Part shown: positions 1 to 6,529 of the stretch, piece by piece
Numbering within the stretch: position 1 is the stretch's first letter
Layout of the letters: every line of letters starts with the position of its first letter
Source of the DNA: Verrucomicrobiia bacterium
GTDB taxonomy: Bacteria; Verrucomicrobiota; Verrucomicrobiia; Verrucomicrobiales; Akkermansiaceae
Reading direction: 5' to 3'
DNA length: 9,592 nucleotides
NCBI GenBank assembly: GCA_947460915.1
Contig: CANHKJ010000102.1
Span: forward strand, 1 to 9,592
Program-made: the position numbers and the translations under genes
The notes under the pieces: model-generated
The model's input: the letters and a program-made list of their open reading frames with translations, nothing else
The model's database searches: none
What the model was told of the DNA's origin: nothing

Positions 1-800
1 CCTTGTGGATCGCGCGTGAACTGCACGGCCGAGGCGTCGGCAAGATATTCGCGCTGACGTGATACCGCAGCTTGGATCAATCGACCAAAGAAAACACCCA
101 CTGAGCCAATCAACCATACGGCAGCACCTGACACAACGATGGCCAGCAACAAACCTGCGCTGTTCTTGTTATCACCTGAGCTACGGACACGGACGTGACG
201 CAGGATGGATAAAATCCCCCGCCCTAGCATCGCGATCATCATCAGACCGAACAGCCAACCAGTGAGTCGTAAATTGAGCCGCATATCACCATTCAGAATG
301 TGACTGAATTCATGCGCTACCACGCCTTGAAGTTCGGCGCGTGTAAGTTCTTTGAGGCAACCACGGCTCACTGCCACCACCGCATTGCCGGGCTCAGTGC
401 CTGCTGCGAAGGCATTGATCGATTCCTCATCGTCCATCACCCACACTTGTGGTGCGGGAATTCCTGAAGCGATGGACATTTCCTCGACTACATTCAGCAA
501 ACGGCGCTCTGCGGTATCGCGTGTGGAGGGATCTACGGGGCGGGCGCCCATATCGCGCGCCACCACGGCACCACCTTGCCCGAGTTGTATCAGCTTAAAA
601 AAACTCCCTAACAAAATAACGACCAAGCCGATCGCGGCGATGCTGAAGCCGAAGGATTGATCCACACGCCCCACATAATACGTGATGGCGATCACCGCGC
701 CATATAGGGTAGCAACAGTTCCCAAGACCCCCAAGGCAAACCACAGCACGAGCCACCTTGTGCGCTTGCGAGCTTGATACTGTGCTTCGAAAAAATTCAT
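1..800 (-). CDS. HtpX-like M48 family membrane metalloprotease (3' end beyond the window)
   Basis: The first 266 codons of an integral-membrane zinc protease of family M48, read from ATG at 798-800; the C-terminus lies off the left edge. Two hydrophobic segments (about residues 16-42 and 51-70) precede the zinc-binding helix HEFSH at 163-167. Two more follow (about 181-200 and 215-239). The second part of the active site, REYLADASAV at 250-259, supplies the likely third zinc ligand, Glu251. This order matches HtpX, which degrades damaged membrane proteins with its active site facing the cytoplasm. The start is well supported by GGGAGG four bases upstream, the cleanest Shine-Dalgarno in the window. 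It lies 24 bases after lemA on the same strand, so the two are very probably co-transcribed. LemA-M48 pairs are common in bacteria. I am sure of the family, less sure of strict HtpX orthology. Confidence 0.93.
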   Translation of the reverse strand, partial: MNFFEAQYQARKRTRWLVLWFALGVLGTVATLYGAVIAITYYVGRVDQSFGFSIAAIGLVVILLGSFFKLIQLGQGGAVVARDMGARPVDPSTRDTAERRLLNVVEEMSIASGIPAPQVWVMDDEESINAFAAGTEPGNAVVAVSRGCLKELTRAELQGVVAHEFSHILNGDMRLNLRLTGWLFGLMMIAMLGRGILSILRHVRVRSSGDNKNSAGLLLAIVVSGAAVWLIGSVGVFFGRLIQAAVSRQREYLADASAVQFTRDPQ

Positions 801-804
801 GCCG

Positions 805-810
805 CCTCCC
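805..810 (-). promoter_or_regulatory. Shine-Dalgarno of the M48 protease gene
   Basis: On the minus strand GGGAGG lies four bases before the ATG at 800-798, in the short gap after lemA. It fixes the protease start and implies translation initiation independent of lemA. Most other genes here show no such motif. Confidence 0.7.
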
Positions 811-824
811 GCTAAATCCTGAGA

Positions 825-1433
825 TTAGAACGAGACCTTTACGGCTTCGCGCTCTTTCTCCTCAGATACCTCAAACAAAGCAGCGGGACCGAAGGAAAAG
901 AAGCCCGAGATGAAATTCGTGGGGAATGCCTCACGCTTGTTATTATAGAACGTGACTGCATCATTGTAGGCCTGACGTGCGAATGAGACTTTGTTTTCAG
1001 TGGTTGTAAGCTCCTCGCTGAGTTGCATCATATTCGAGTTCGATTTCAAATCCGGATATGCTTCGGCGACAGCGAATAATCGACCGACCACACCTCCAAG
1101 TCGACCTTCAGCTTGTGCCAATTGCCCCACGGCACTAACATCACTTGGATTGAGTGCCGCGGTATTGCGCATGCTTTCAGCTTGGTTGCGCGCCGCGATC
1201 ACAGCTTCGAGCGTTTCCCTTTCATGCGCCATAAATGCCTTCGCTGTCTCCACCAAGTTCGGGATCAGGTCATGACGACGCTTCAACTGCACATCGATTT
1301 GCGCGAACGCATTGCGGAAGCCATTGCGCGCACGCACAAGACCGTTATACATTCCCACAAGAATCATCACGACAATGGCTGCGATGCCCAAGAATACTAC
1401 AACTAATGCTACGAATGATATAGATAGACCCAT
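825..1433 (-). CDS. lemA: LemA family protein
   Basis: A 202-residue protein with one N-terminal membrane helix (about residues 5-28) and a helical-bundle body. Family hallmarks are visible: YNGLVRARN at 29-37, IDVQLKRRHDLIPNLVE at 46-62, an HERETLEAVIAARN stretch near 70-83, and a C-terminal FPTNFISGFF followed by ALFEV. LemA proteins are membrane-anchored with the helical bundle outside the cytoplasm; their biochemical role is not settled, but they are repeatedly encoded beside M48 (HtpX-like) proteases, as here. Length is normal for the family. The ATG at 1431-1433 places the membrane helix right at the N-terminus; no Shine-Dalgarno is visible before it. It is the first gene of a probable lemA-M48 operon. 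No clear promoter was found in the 146-base gap shared with the divergent trmB. Confidence 0.95.
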   Translation of the reverse strand: MGLSISFVALVVVFLGIAAIVVMILVGMYNGLVRARNGFRNAFAQIDVQLKRRHDLIPNLVETAKAFMAHERETLEAVIAARNQAESMRNTAALNPSDVSAVGQLAQAEGRLGGVVGRLFAVAEAYPDLKSNSNMMQLSEELTTTENKVSFARQAYNDAVTFYNNKREAFPTNFISGFFSFGPAALFEVSEEKEREAVKVSF

Positions 1434-1537
1434 GATGTTTTTTGTTGTTCGGAATGGAAATTAGCAAAGTGCAGAGATCATGACCATGAGAAAAATGCGA
1501 AAAAATTCCAATCGATCATCCAGCGGTAAGTCGCGCG

Positions 1538-1567
1538 TTGACAGCGCTCACGAATTGAGGACAGAAT
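1538..1567 (+). promoter_or_regulatory. candidate trmB promoter
   Basis: A perfect -35 hexamer TTGACA at 1538-1543 is followed after 18 bases by CAGAAT at 1562-1567, which matches four of six positions of the -10 consensus. Transcription would begin near 1573-1575, only about six bases before the trmB ATG at 1580. The -35 is convincing; the -10 and spacing are only fair. Confidence 0.45.
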
Positions 1568-1579
1568 TGCGTCGACTTC

Positions 1580-2209
1580 ATGGGTAAGGTAAAAATCAAA
1601 AACGTTGAGGCTGGGTTGTTTGTTCCTGCGGATTATTTCTCGCGGGTTCGCAAAGCAGACATTTTTCCGGATAATGACAAACCTCTGGAGGTCGATTTGG
1701 GGTGCGGCGATGGTGCATTCTTAGTGGCGATGGCGCGCGAGTTCCCAGAGCGTAATTTTCTCGGCGTCGAGCGCTTACTTGGTCGCGTGCGTAAGGTCGC
1801 ACGCGATATCACCCGAGCAGGACTCACCAATGCAAAGGTTTTGCGCCTTGAGAGTAAATACACGATTGAATGGTTGCTGGAAAAGAACTCGATCAGCCGT
1901 CTCCATTTGCTTTGTCCAGATCCTTGGCCGAAGGCTAGGCATCACGAGAGACGATTGGTGCAGCAAGATTTTTTGTATTCGCTATGGGATGCGCTCGCCC
2001 CGGAATCCGAATTTCTATTCAAAACCGATCATGATGAATATTTCGACTGGGTGCGCAGTGAGGTGGAGCAGTTTGGTAAATTTTCGATGATTCCTTGGCA
2101 AGACTGCGATTTTTTCTACCCGAAGACTGATTTCCAATTGCTGTGGGAAAGCCAAGGCAAGCGTTTGCAATCACTGCGCTGCAAAAAAGGCACCAGCCCC
2201 GTGGGCTGA
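1580..2209 (+). CDS. trmB: tRNA (guanine-N7-)-methyltransferase
   Basis: Methylates G46 in the variable loop of tRNAs to m7G using S-adenosylmethionine, in the cytoplasm. The 209-residue protein is a typical length for the family. Visible motifs are the SAM-binding loop VDLGCGDG at 38-45, with an acidic motif-II position in GVERL at 62-66; the family signature PDPWPKARHHERRL at 113-126; and TDHDEYFDWV at 149-158. The C-terminal TDFQLLWESQGKRLQSL (183-199) matches the end that normally reads T..E.....G..I..L. The ATG at 1580 gives a normal N-terminus, but no Shine-Dalgarno is present and the best promoter leaves a leader of only a few bases. It is divergent from lemA and convergent with the thioredoxin-like gene; its last codons overlap that gene's terminator. 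Confidence 0.96.
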   Translation: MGKVKIKNVEAGLFVPADYFSRVRKADIFPDNDKPLEVDLGCGDGAFLVAMAREFPERNFLGVERLLGRVRKVARDITRAGLTNAKVLRLESKYTIEWLLEKNSISRLHLLCPDPWPKARHHERRLVQQDFLYSLWDALAPESEFLFKTDHDEYFDWVRSEVEQFGKFSMIPWQDCDFFYPKTDFQLLWESQGKRLQSLRCKKGTSPVG

Positions 2210-2213
2210 TGCC
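2183..2213 (-). terminator. intrinsic terminator of the thioredoxin-like gene, overlapping the trmB 3' end
   Basis: Read on the minus strand, an 11-bp stem (GGCATCAGCCC paired with GGGCTGGTGCC, one G-U pair) with a three-base loop is followed directly by six T. The stem covers 2189-2213 and the T tract 2183-2188. It starts 24 bases after the thioredoxin-like stop codon. On the plus strand the stem has a C-A mismatch and no U tract follows, so it should act only on the minus-strand transcript. It includes the trmB stop codon (2207-2209) and the preceding six codons. Confidence 0.85.
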
Positions 2214-2237
2214 TAGAAAATAAGTGCGCAGTATCGA

Positions 2238-2843
2238 TTAGTATTTCACCCCGCAACCATAAGGTTCGGTTTTTGCAGTTTCCACGGGCTTATCAGCTAA
2301 AACGGCATCTAGTGCTTTCACTACGTAGTTCTCGGCACCGGCAATGTCAGCTACGTCGGTCGATTTTTTCGAATCGATCGCACCATTGTAGGCAAGCACG
2401 CCTTTGGCATCGATCACAAACATGTGCGGTGTGACTTTCGCATCGTAGGCCTTGCCGATGGTGCCGCTCTCGTCGGCGATCAAATGACTAGCTTTGCTGC
2501 CCTTTTCTTCCGACATTTTGATGAACGTGGCGTCATCGGTATAGCTGCCGCTGGCCTTAGATCCGGAATTGATGGTGATCCACACCACTCCTTTTCCTGT
2601 GTAAGTCTCTTGGAGTTTCTGCATGTTTTTCGAGCCATAATGCTTTACGACGAAGGGGCATCCGTGGTTGACCCACTCGAGCACCACCACTTTGCCTTTC
2701 AGCGCGGCGAGCGAGACATCGGTTCCTTTTGCATCTTTGGCGGAGAAATCGGGAGCGGCCTTGCCCACCTCTGCGGCATTAGCGGAGATCGAGATCGAAA
2801 TGGCGCTGACCATTGCAGTAAACATGTTTTTTGCTGTCATCAT
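2238..2843 (-). CDS. exported thioredoxin-like (redoxin domain) protein with a monothiol active site
   Basis: A 201-residue thioredoxin-fold protein of the AhpC/TSA-redoxin type. Residues 1-23 form a signal peptide ending in ANA, so it probably acts outside the cytoplasm. The fold begins at APDFSAKDAKG (30-40). VVVLEWVNHGCPFV follows at 52-65, and the cis-proline loop is VTPHMFVIDAKG (137-148). The active site reads CPFV: Cys62 is present, but the second cysteine of a CXXC pair is replaced by Val65. A further cysteine, Cys197, lies in the C-terminal PYGCGVKY. It may serve as resolving cysteine, giving a two-cysteine peroxidase or reductase mechanism (inference). Two adjacent ATGs (2841-2843 and 2838-2840) are possible starts and neither has a Shine-Dalgarno. 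It lies 119 bases downstream of the DsbD-N-like gene on the same strand and ends at a strong terminator. Fold and export are clear; the substrate is unknown. Confidence 0.88.
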   Translation of the reverse strand: MMTAKNMFTAMVSAISISISANAAEVGKAAPDFSAKDAKGTDVSLAALKGKVVVLEWVNHGCPFVVKHYGSKNMQKLQETYTGKGVVWITINSGSKASGSYTDDATFIKMSEEKGSKASHLIADESGTIGKAYDAKVTPHMFVIDAKGVLAYNGAIDSKKSTDVADIAGAENYVVKALDAVLADKPVETAKTEPYGCGVKY

Positions 2844-2962
2844 AGGGGTTGATTTGGTTTGTTGTTGGATTGTTTTCTGTTTGTTTGGATATCTTGCTCA
2901 TTGCAATAATACACGATGAGCATAGTAAGTTTGCGCAAAATTTTCGACTGTCCAATGAAAAG

Positions 2963-3796
2963 TTACTTTTTCTTCCATTCTAGCAAAATCGGGCGCTTCA
3001 GATTGGACGAGTGCACGATAAATTGCAGCGATGCAATCTCTTTGGGAGCATACTCACTACGTTTGGCTAAGGCCGTGAAGTTCTTGCCTGAACCATCGCC
3101 GCTTCCGATCAAGACTGCTGTGGCGGGATCGAGGATCTGCTCATCGATGGGGAAAATTTCTGCACCTTCCAGTGAAGTGGTCTCATCAGCTTTTGCTTGT
3201 ATCGTGAAATGCAACGAGCCATCGCGATCATCGACGTTTACCTCCCAACGTGGATCTTTCTCAGGGATTTTTGACCAAGCGAGATCGATCAGCTTTTGCT
3301 CTTGTTGCGCTGATGACGGAGACGCCCCGCTGTGGAGAGTTGCTCTCAAAAAGGCATCACCTGGCACACAACCCTTGTCATTGCATGCTAGCCAGCTCAA
3401 CTCGCCCTCGATTTTCACCTCGCCAGAGGCATTTGCGGGAGCGGTAAGCTCGAAGGGCAAAAGCACCTCGCCGTGGTAGGCGTAGGACGCGAGATTTCCA
3501 GTCACCTCACGTTGAGGCGCGGGAAATGACAACTCGCTTGCCGACCAACCATCAGGTAAATTCCATTTCACCTCGGTTTTCATGCCTCCTTCGCCAGGAT
3601 TGATCCAGTAGCCGTGATAGCCGGGATCGTAGATCATGCGCACGACTGCGCGGATTGGTTTGCCAGCTTGGTAATGAGAGTCGGCAATCAGCAGATCGAC
3701 CTTTGCATTGCCCTCATGCGGTGAGCTAGCGACTTGCGAGTAGCCGAGCGGAAGCAAGGCAAGCCCCGCCAAGGCTGATGATGTAAATGATTTCAT
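2963..3796 (-). CDS. stand-alone DsbD N-terminal-type (thiol:disulfide interchange) domain protein
   Basis: A 277-residue secreted or envelope protein. Residues 1-22 are a signal peptide (basic start, hydrophobic core). The body resembles the periplasmic N-terminal domain of DsbD/ScsB proteins: DPGYHGYWINPGEGG (57-71), a WNLPDGW segment (78-84), FPAPQR (91-96), a YAYHGEVLLPFEL stretch (105-117) and LSWLACNDKGCVPG (133-146) with the cysteine pair Cys138/Cys143. In DsbD this domain passes electrons from the membrane domain to periplasmic partners. Here neither the eight-helix membrane domain nor the C-terminal thioredoxin domain follows, so the protein ends after the beta-rich domain and about 130 further residues. 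Its natural partner may be the thioredoxin-like protein encoded next on the same strand. The domain call is by motif recognition; the role is inferred. Confidence 0.82.
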   Translation of the reverse strand: MKSFTSSALAGLALLPLGYSQVASSPHEGNAKVDLLIADSHYQAGKPIRAVVRMIYDPGYHGYWINPGEGGMKTEVKWNLPDGWSASELSFPAPQREVTGNLASYAYHGEVLLPFELTAPANASGEVKIEGELSWLACNDKGCVPGDAFLRATLHSGASPSSAQQEQKLIDLAWSKIPEKDPRWEVNVDDRDGSLHFTIQAKADETTSLEGAEIFPIDEQILDPATAVLIGSGDGSGKNFTALAKRSEYAPKEIASLQFIVHSSNLKRPILLEWKKK

Positions 3797-3903
3797 GCGC
3801 CCCTAACATAGCACGTTTCTGCAACTGATCAGGCAAAAAATTATTGGGTAGGGAAAAATTTCTCGCATCAACTATGACGAACGCGATGAACCAAAAGGCG
3901 TGA

Positions 3904-4128
3904 TTACATCAAATCACTAGCCGTGACAGAATTTTGTTCGCGTGATCCAAGCAACTTCGCTTGTGAGATTACGCGGGTGCGGGAATCATCGAAACGAAAA
4001 GAATGGCAATTGGGGCACAATACGGAACGGATCGAGACAATTGAGTCGCAGCCCTCGCAAACCTTATAGGCGGAGGCATTGGCAGCGATTTTCAGAGCTT
4101 TGTCTTTGCGTGATTCGTTGGCATTCAT
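3904..4128 (-). CDS. small zinc-ribbon protein (74 aa)
   Basis: A short protein with two knuckles, CEGC (Cys24, Cys27) and CPNC (Cys38, Cys41), spaced 10 residues apart, which should bind one zinc ion. A basic, helix-prone N-terminus (residues 1-22) precedes it, and a polar tail containing RVISQAKLLGSREQNSVT follows. I do not recognise a named family; nucleic-acid or protein binding in the cytoplasm would be the usual guess. The frame extends upstream to an ATG at 4174-4176, but that codon lies inside the rpsT terminator hairpin, so the start at 4126-4128 (MNANESRKDK) is preferred. It lies 28 bases after the terminator T tract, leaving little room for its own promoter, so expression may depend on read-through from rpsT. 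No Shine-Dalgarno is visible. Confidence 0.78.
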   Translation of the reverse strand: MNANESRKDKALKIAANASAYKVCEGCDSIVSIRSVLCPNCHSFRFDDSRTRVISQAKLLGSREQNSVTASDLM

Positions 4129-4156
4129 GGTGAGTTTAGAAAAGTGAGGGCGTAGA

Positions 4157-4187
4157 AAAAAGCGGATAGGAAACATCCCATCCGCTC
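4157..4187 (-). terminator. intrinsic terminator after rpsT
   Basis: On the minus strand AGCGGATGGG pairs with CCTATCCGCT (10 bp, one G-U pair) around a six-base loop, and the T tract TTTTTT spans 4162-4157, its first T being the base that closes the stem. The hairpin begins 21 bases after the rpsT stop codon. It separates rpsT from the small zinc-ribbon gene downstream. Confidence 0.88.
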
Positions 4188-4208
4188 GGATCTGGAAAAG
4201 GCGCTTAA

Positions 4209-4469
4209 TTAAGCAGTAGCCAGAGCTTTGGCAGTCTTGCTCTTGATGTTAGCAGCTTTGTTGCTGTGGATCAAGTTGGTCTTCGCTGCTTTATCAACAG
4301 CGGAAGCAAGAACGCTTGCTGCAGCAGTAGCAGCAGTTTTATCGCCAGCAGTGAGAGCATCAGCTACTTTCTTACGGAGAGTTCTGATACGGCTTTTCGC
4401 AGCGCGATTGCGCTCGGTGCGAACTTCAGTTTGGCGGATGCGCTTTTGGGCAGATTTGGTGTGGGCCAT
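4209..4469 (-). CDS. rpsT: 30S ribosomal protein S20
   Basis: An 86-residue, Lys/Arg/Ala-rich helical protein that binds 16S rRNA early in small-subunit assembly. The sequence starts MAHTKSAQKRIRQTE and contains the family-typical RNRAAKSRIRTLRKKV (21-36), a central helix rich in Ala and Thr, and NLIHSNKAANIKSKTAKAL near the C-terminus. Length agrees with bacterial S20. The reading frame is open a further 48 codons upstream, but that extension has no S20 similarity and would start inside the promoter; the ATG at 4467-4469 is the real start. It has a long leader of about 110 bases and its own terminator just after the stop. The stop lies in a 12-bp palindrome GCTTAATTAAGC (4203-4214), probably by chance. 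Confidence 0.97.
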   Translation of the reverse strand: MAHTKSAQKRIRQTEVRTERNRAAKSRIRTLRKKVADALTAGDKTAATAAASVLASAVDKAAKTNLIHSNKAANIKSKTAKALATA

Positions 4470-4792
4470 GATGAAAAAAGACTGATGTGAAGAGTGCGGA
4501 CAAGCACCGAAATGGAGGACTCTCAGAAATCTGATAACGCATGCAGCGCCTGTCACCATTTCGCTTTTTGTCGCGCGGGGGCGGAACTTTAGTATTCCTG
4601 ACAAAAGAGTCAAGAAAAAGCCGCAGATTTTATGAAAAAAGTAATTTTCTCCCAGCGATGAAGCATTTTCATGAGCTTATTGATACTTTAGGATTGCCAT
4701 TTTTGAGCCCTGCGTAATAGTTCATACATATTGAATAGTAAGAAATTATTTTCCTTTACCTCTCTCCCATCGTTCAACCCCGGCTGTGTTGT
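4470..4792. other. 323-base gene-free divergent region between rpsT and the PhoH gene
   Basis: The rpsT half holds the S20 leader and a candidate promoter. The leader contains only a weak hairpin, GTGC with GCAC, at 4494-4507. The PhoH half (about 4620-4792) is AT-rich and must contain that gene's promoter. Possible hexamers include TTGAGC at 4703-4708 with CATATT at 4727-4732 (18-base spacing), but none is strong. No other gene, RNA gene or large repeat is apparent. Confidence 0.6.
4586..4613 (-). promoter_or_regulatory. candidate rpsT promoter
   Basis: On the minus strand the -35 hexamer TTGACT (4613-4608; five of six consensus bases) is followed after 16 bases by TAAAGT (4591-4586; four of six). 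Transcription would start near 4579, giving a leader of about 110 bases before the rpsT ATG. Confidence 0.5.
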
Positions 4793-6394
4793 ATGGATCG
4801 ATTTTTCATCACAATGCTTGCCATTTCCCAAAATCAACCAATGATCCACCGCAGCGAATCCACCACTCCAAGTCTGTTCCCCGAATCATTTCCCGTGACT
4901 AAATCAACCGAAAAAACTGCCAAACGCGCATCGCAAACTAAATACGATGCGCATGCCTACGGTCTCATCGCTCCGCCCTCCAAAAATCCGGAAGTTCAGG
5001 TGAAAAACTATGTGCTTGATACGAATGTGCTGCTGCATGATCCAAGTTGTCTCAATCGATTCAAAGAAAATCACATCTGCGTGCCCGCGGACGTTTTGGC
5101 AGAGCTCGATAAATTTAAGAGTGAGCAAACCGAGCGCGGCGCGAATGCTCGCCGCGTTCATCGCAAGCTGATGGAACTTTTCACTGGGGACGCACCCGTC
5201 ACTCAAGGCGTGCCAACCGAAGGTGGTGGCACGGTAAGGATGGTCATCTATGATCCTCTCATCTGTCCCAAAAACTCTGCGGACCTCGAATTGTTTCACC
5301 GCATTTTCCCTGATCAGGAGCGGATGGATCACCGTATTCTCGCTTGCGTGCTACTCATCAAGCAATTCAATCAAGGCTCTGTTGTGCTCGTCACAAAGGA
5401 TCTCAATATGCATCTCAAGGCGCGCACTGTGGGAATCGACTGTCAAGACTACCTCAACGACAAGGTCAATCCCGAGGAGGTGTCCAACTACAGCAACAAA
5501 CTAATTCCCGTTGACTCGTCTGAGCTCCAACGTTTCGCCAGCAGTGGTGAGCTTGATCTCGCGGAGGAGCGTATCGCCGGACTATCAGTTAATGAATACG
5601 TTCTCCTGGATGCGGGCGACAACCATCAAATGCCCGCGCGAATGGACAATCACGGCATGCTGGTACGCTTGCTTTGCCCCGATGTGTTAAAAATTCCCGA
5701 TGGTCATAATCTCAAGCCGCTGAATCTCGGTCAAAAATGCCTCATTGATGCCTTGCTCAACCCAGACATTTCCCTCGTAACCTGCTACGGTCATGCGGGA
5801 ACAGGAAAAACGCTCGTCGCAGTAGCGGTAGGACTGCACGAAATGTTTAATCGGCGCTACAATGGAGTCACGATCAGTCGACCAGTAGTAGCCATGGGGG
5901 ATCAACTCGGATTCCTGCCCGGCACCTTAGAGGAAAAAATGCGACCATGGCTGCAACCAATTCATGACGCTCTTGATTTGCTCATGCGCCCACAAATGCC
6001 AGCTAGTGGCCCACGGCGTAAACAAGTCAAAAAAGACCAGCCCGATCCCAAGGTCAAGAAACCATGGGAACTGCTCATGGAGCAGGGCATCATTGAGATT
6101 GAGGCCCTGTGCTACATCCGTGGCCGCTCCATACCGAACCGCTTTTTCATCCTCGACGAGGCCCAACAGCTCACACCTCAAGAAGCAAAAACGGTCGTTA
6201 CGCGGATGAGTCGTGGCTCCAAGCTGGTGCTCGTCGGAGATCCCGCTCAGATCGACAATCCCTACGTCGATAGCCGCAGTAATGGTCTGGTTTATACGCG
6301 CAATCGCTTAAAAGATCAACCATTCACGGCACATGTAGCATTGACTCGTGGTGAGCGCTCTGAACTTGCAGACGTTGGCGCGAAGTTGATGTGA
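4793..6394 (+). CDS. phoH: PIN-PhoH family protein (PhoH2/YlaK-type RNase-ATPase)
   Basis: A 533-residue cytoplasmic protein joining a PIN ribonuclease domain to a PhoH ATPase. The PIN domain (about 72-225) has the four acidic positions: Asp76 in VLDTNVLL, Glu104 in LAELDKFK, Asp179 in RMDHRIL and Asp203 in VTKDLNM. The PhoH domain (about 308-533) has Walker A GHAGTGKT (333-340), Walker B FFILDEAQ (451-458), LVGDPAQIDNPY (480-491) and the terminal LTRGERSELADV. Both catalytic centres look intact. Family members of this layout unwind and cleave RNA with ATP. A basic, proline-containing insert (about 399-425, with GPRRKQVKK) lies between the ATPase motifs and seems longer than usual. The first 70 residues are low in motif content, and Met1, Met8 or Met17 could each be the start; no Shine-Dalgarno helps. 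It is monocistronic and converges on tRNA-Leu. Confidence 0.94.
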   Translation: MDRFFITMLAISQNQPMIHRSESTTPSLFPESFPVTKSTEKTAKRASQTKYDAHAYGLIAPPSKNPEVQVKNYVLDTNVLLHDPSCLNRFKENHICVPADVLAELDKFKSEQTERGANARRVHRKLMELFTGDAPVTQGVPTEGGGTVRMVIYDPLICPKNSADLELFHRIFPDQERMDHRILACVLLIKQFNQGSVVLVTKDLNMHLKARTVGIDCQDYLNDKVNPEEVSNYSNKLIPVDSSELQRFASSGELDLAEERIAGLSVNEYVLLDAGDNHQMPARMDNHGMLVRLLCPDVLKIPDGHNLKPLNLGQKCLIDALLNPDISLVTCYGHAGTGKTLVAVAVGLHEMFNRRYNGVTISRPVVAMGDQLGFLPGTLEEKMRPWLQPIHDALDLLMRPQMPASGPRRKQVKKDQPDPKVKKPWELLMEQGIIEIEALCYIRGRSIPNRFFILDEAQQLTPQEAKTVVTRMSRGSKLVLVGDPAQIDNPYVDSRSNGLVYTRNRLKDQPFTAHVALTRGERSELADVGAKLM

Positions 6395-6421
6395 AGTTCT
6401 CTGAATCATTAGGCTTAGGAG

Positions 6422-6505
6422 TACCACCGGCCGGACTCGAACCGGCACGCCCGTAAGGACAACGGATTTTAAATCCGCGACGTCTACCAATTCCGCCACG
6501 GTGGC
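6422..6505 (-). tRNA. tRNA-Leu (anticodon UAA)
   Basis: An 84-base class II tRNA. Acceptor arms GCCACCG and CGGTGGT pair with a G-U at the end, and the discriminator base is A. The anticodon stem-loop is GCGGA-TTTAAAA-TCCGT, with TAA at the anticodon. A long variable arm (TGTCCTTACGGGCG) follows, then the T arm GCCGG-TTCGAGT-CCGGC. CTC rather than CCA follows the discriminator, so the 3' CCA must be added enzymatically. It decodes UUA, and UUG by wobble. It ends 27 bases from the convergent PhoH stop. On the minus strand TAAAAT (6523-6518) is a plausible -10, without a good -35. Confidence 0.96.
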
Positions 6506-6529
6506 ATTTAACCTAATATTTTACCCTTT

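Noticed and set aside
352..660. 102-codon plus-strand open frame over the M48 gene
   Set aside because: The minus strand encodes an M48 protease with intact HEFSH motif through the same bases, so this is a shadow.
2916..3479. 187-codon plus-strand open frame
   Set aside because: It lies opposite the DsbD-N-like gene, has no family similarity, and its composition is that of an antisense shadow.
4203..4214. GCTTAATTAAGC palindrome at the rpsT stop as an operator
   Set aside because: It follows from an Ala codon, TAA stop and adjoining bases; a strong terminator next to it already explains the 3' end, and nothing else supports a binding site.
4470..4613. 48-codon N-terminal extension of rpsT
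   Set aside because: S20 starts at MAHTKSAQKR; the extension overlaps the promoter and has no similarity to the family.
4632..4661. Nine-codon open frame (MKKVIFSQR) upstream of the PhoH gene, considered as a leader peptide
   Set aside because: No Shine-Dalgarno, no attenuator-like hairpins after it, and no reason to expect attenuation of PhoH.
6308..6499. Minus-strand open frame MAELVDVADLKSVV...
   Set aside because: It is the tRNA-Leu gene read as protein; this spurious sequence is a well-known artefact of tRNA genes.
6422..6505. tRNA-Leu as an integration site with an adjacent mobile island
   Set aside because: No integrase, no repeated tRNA 3' end elsewhere in the window, and ordinary housekeeping genes on both sides.
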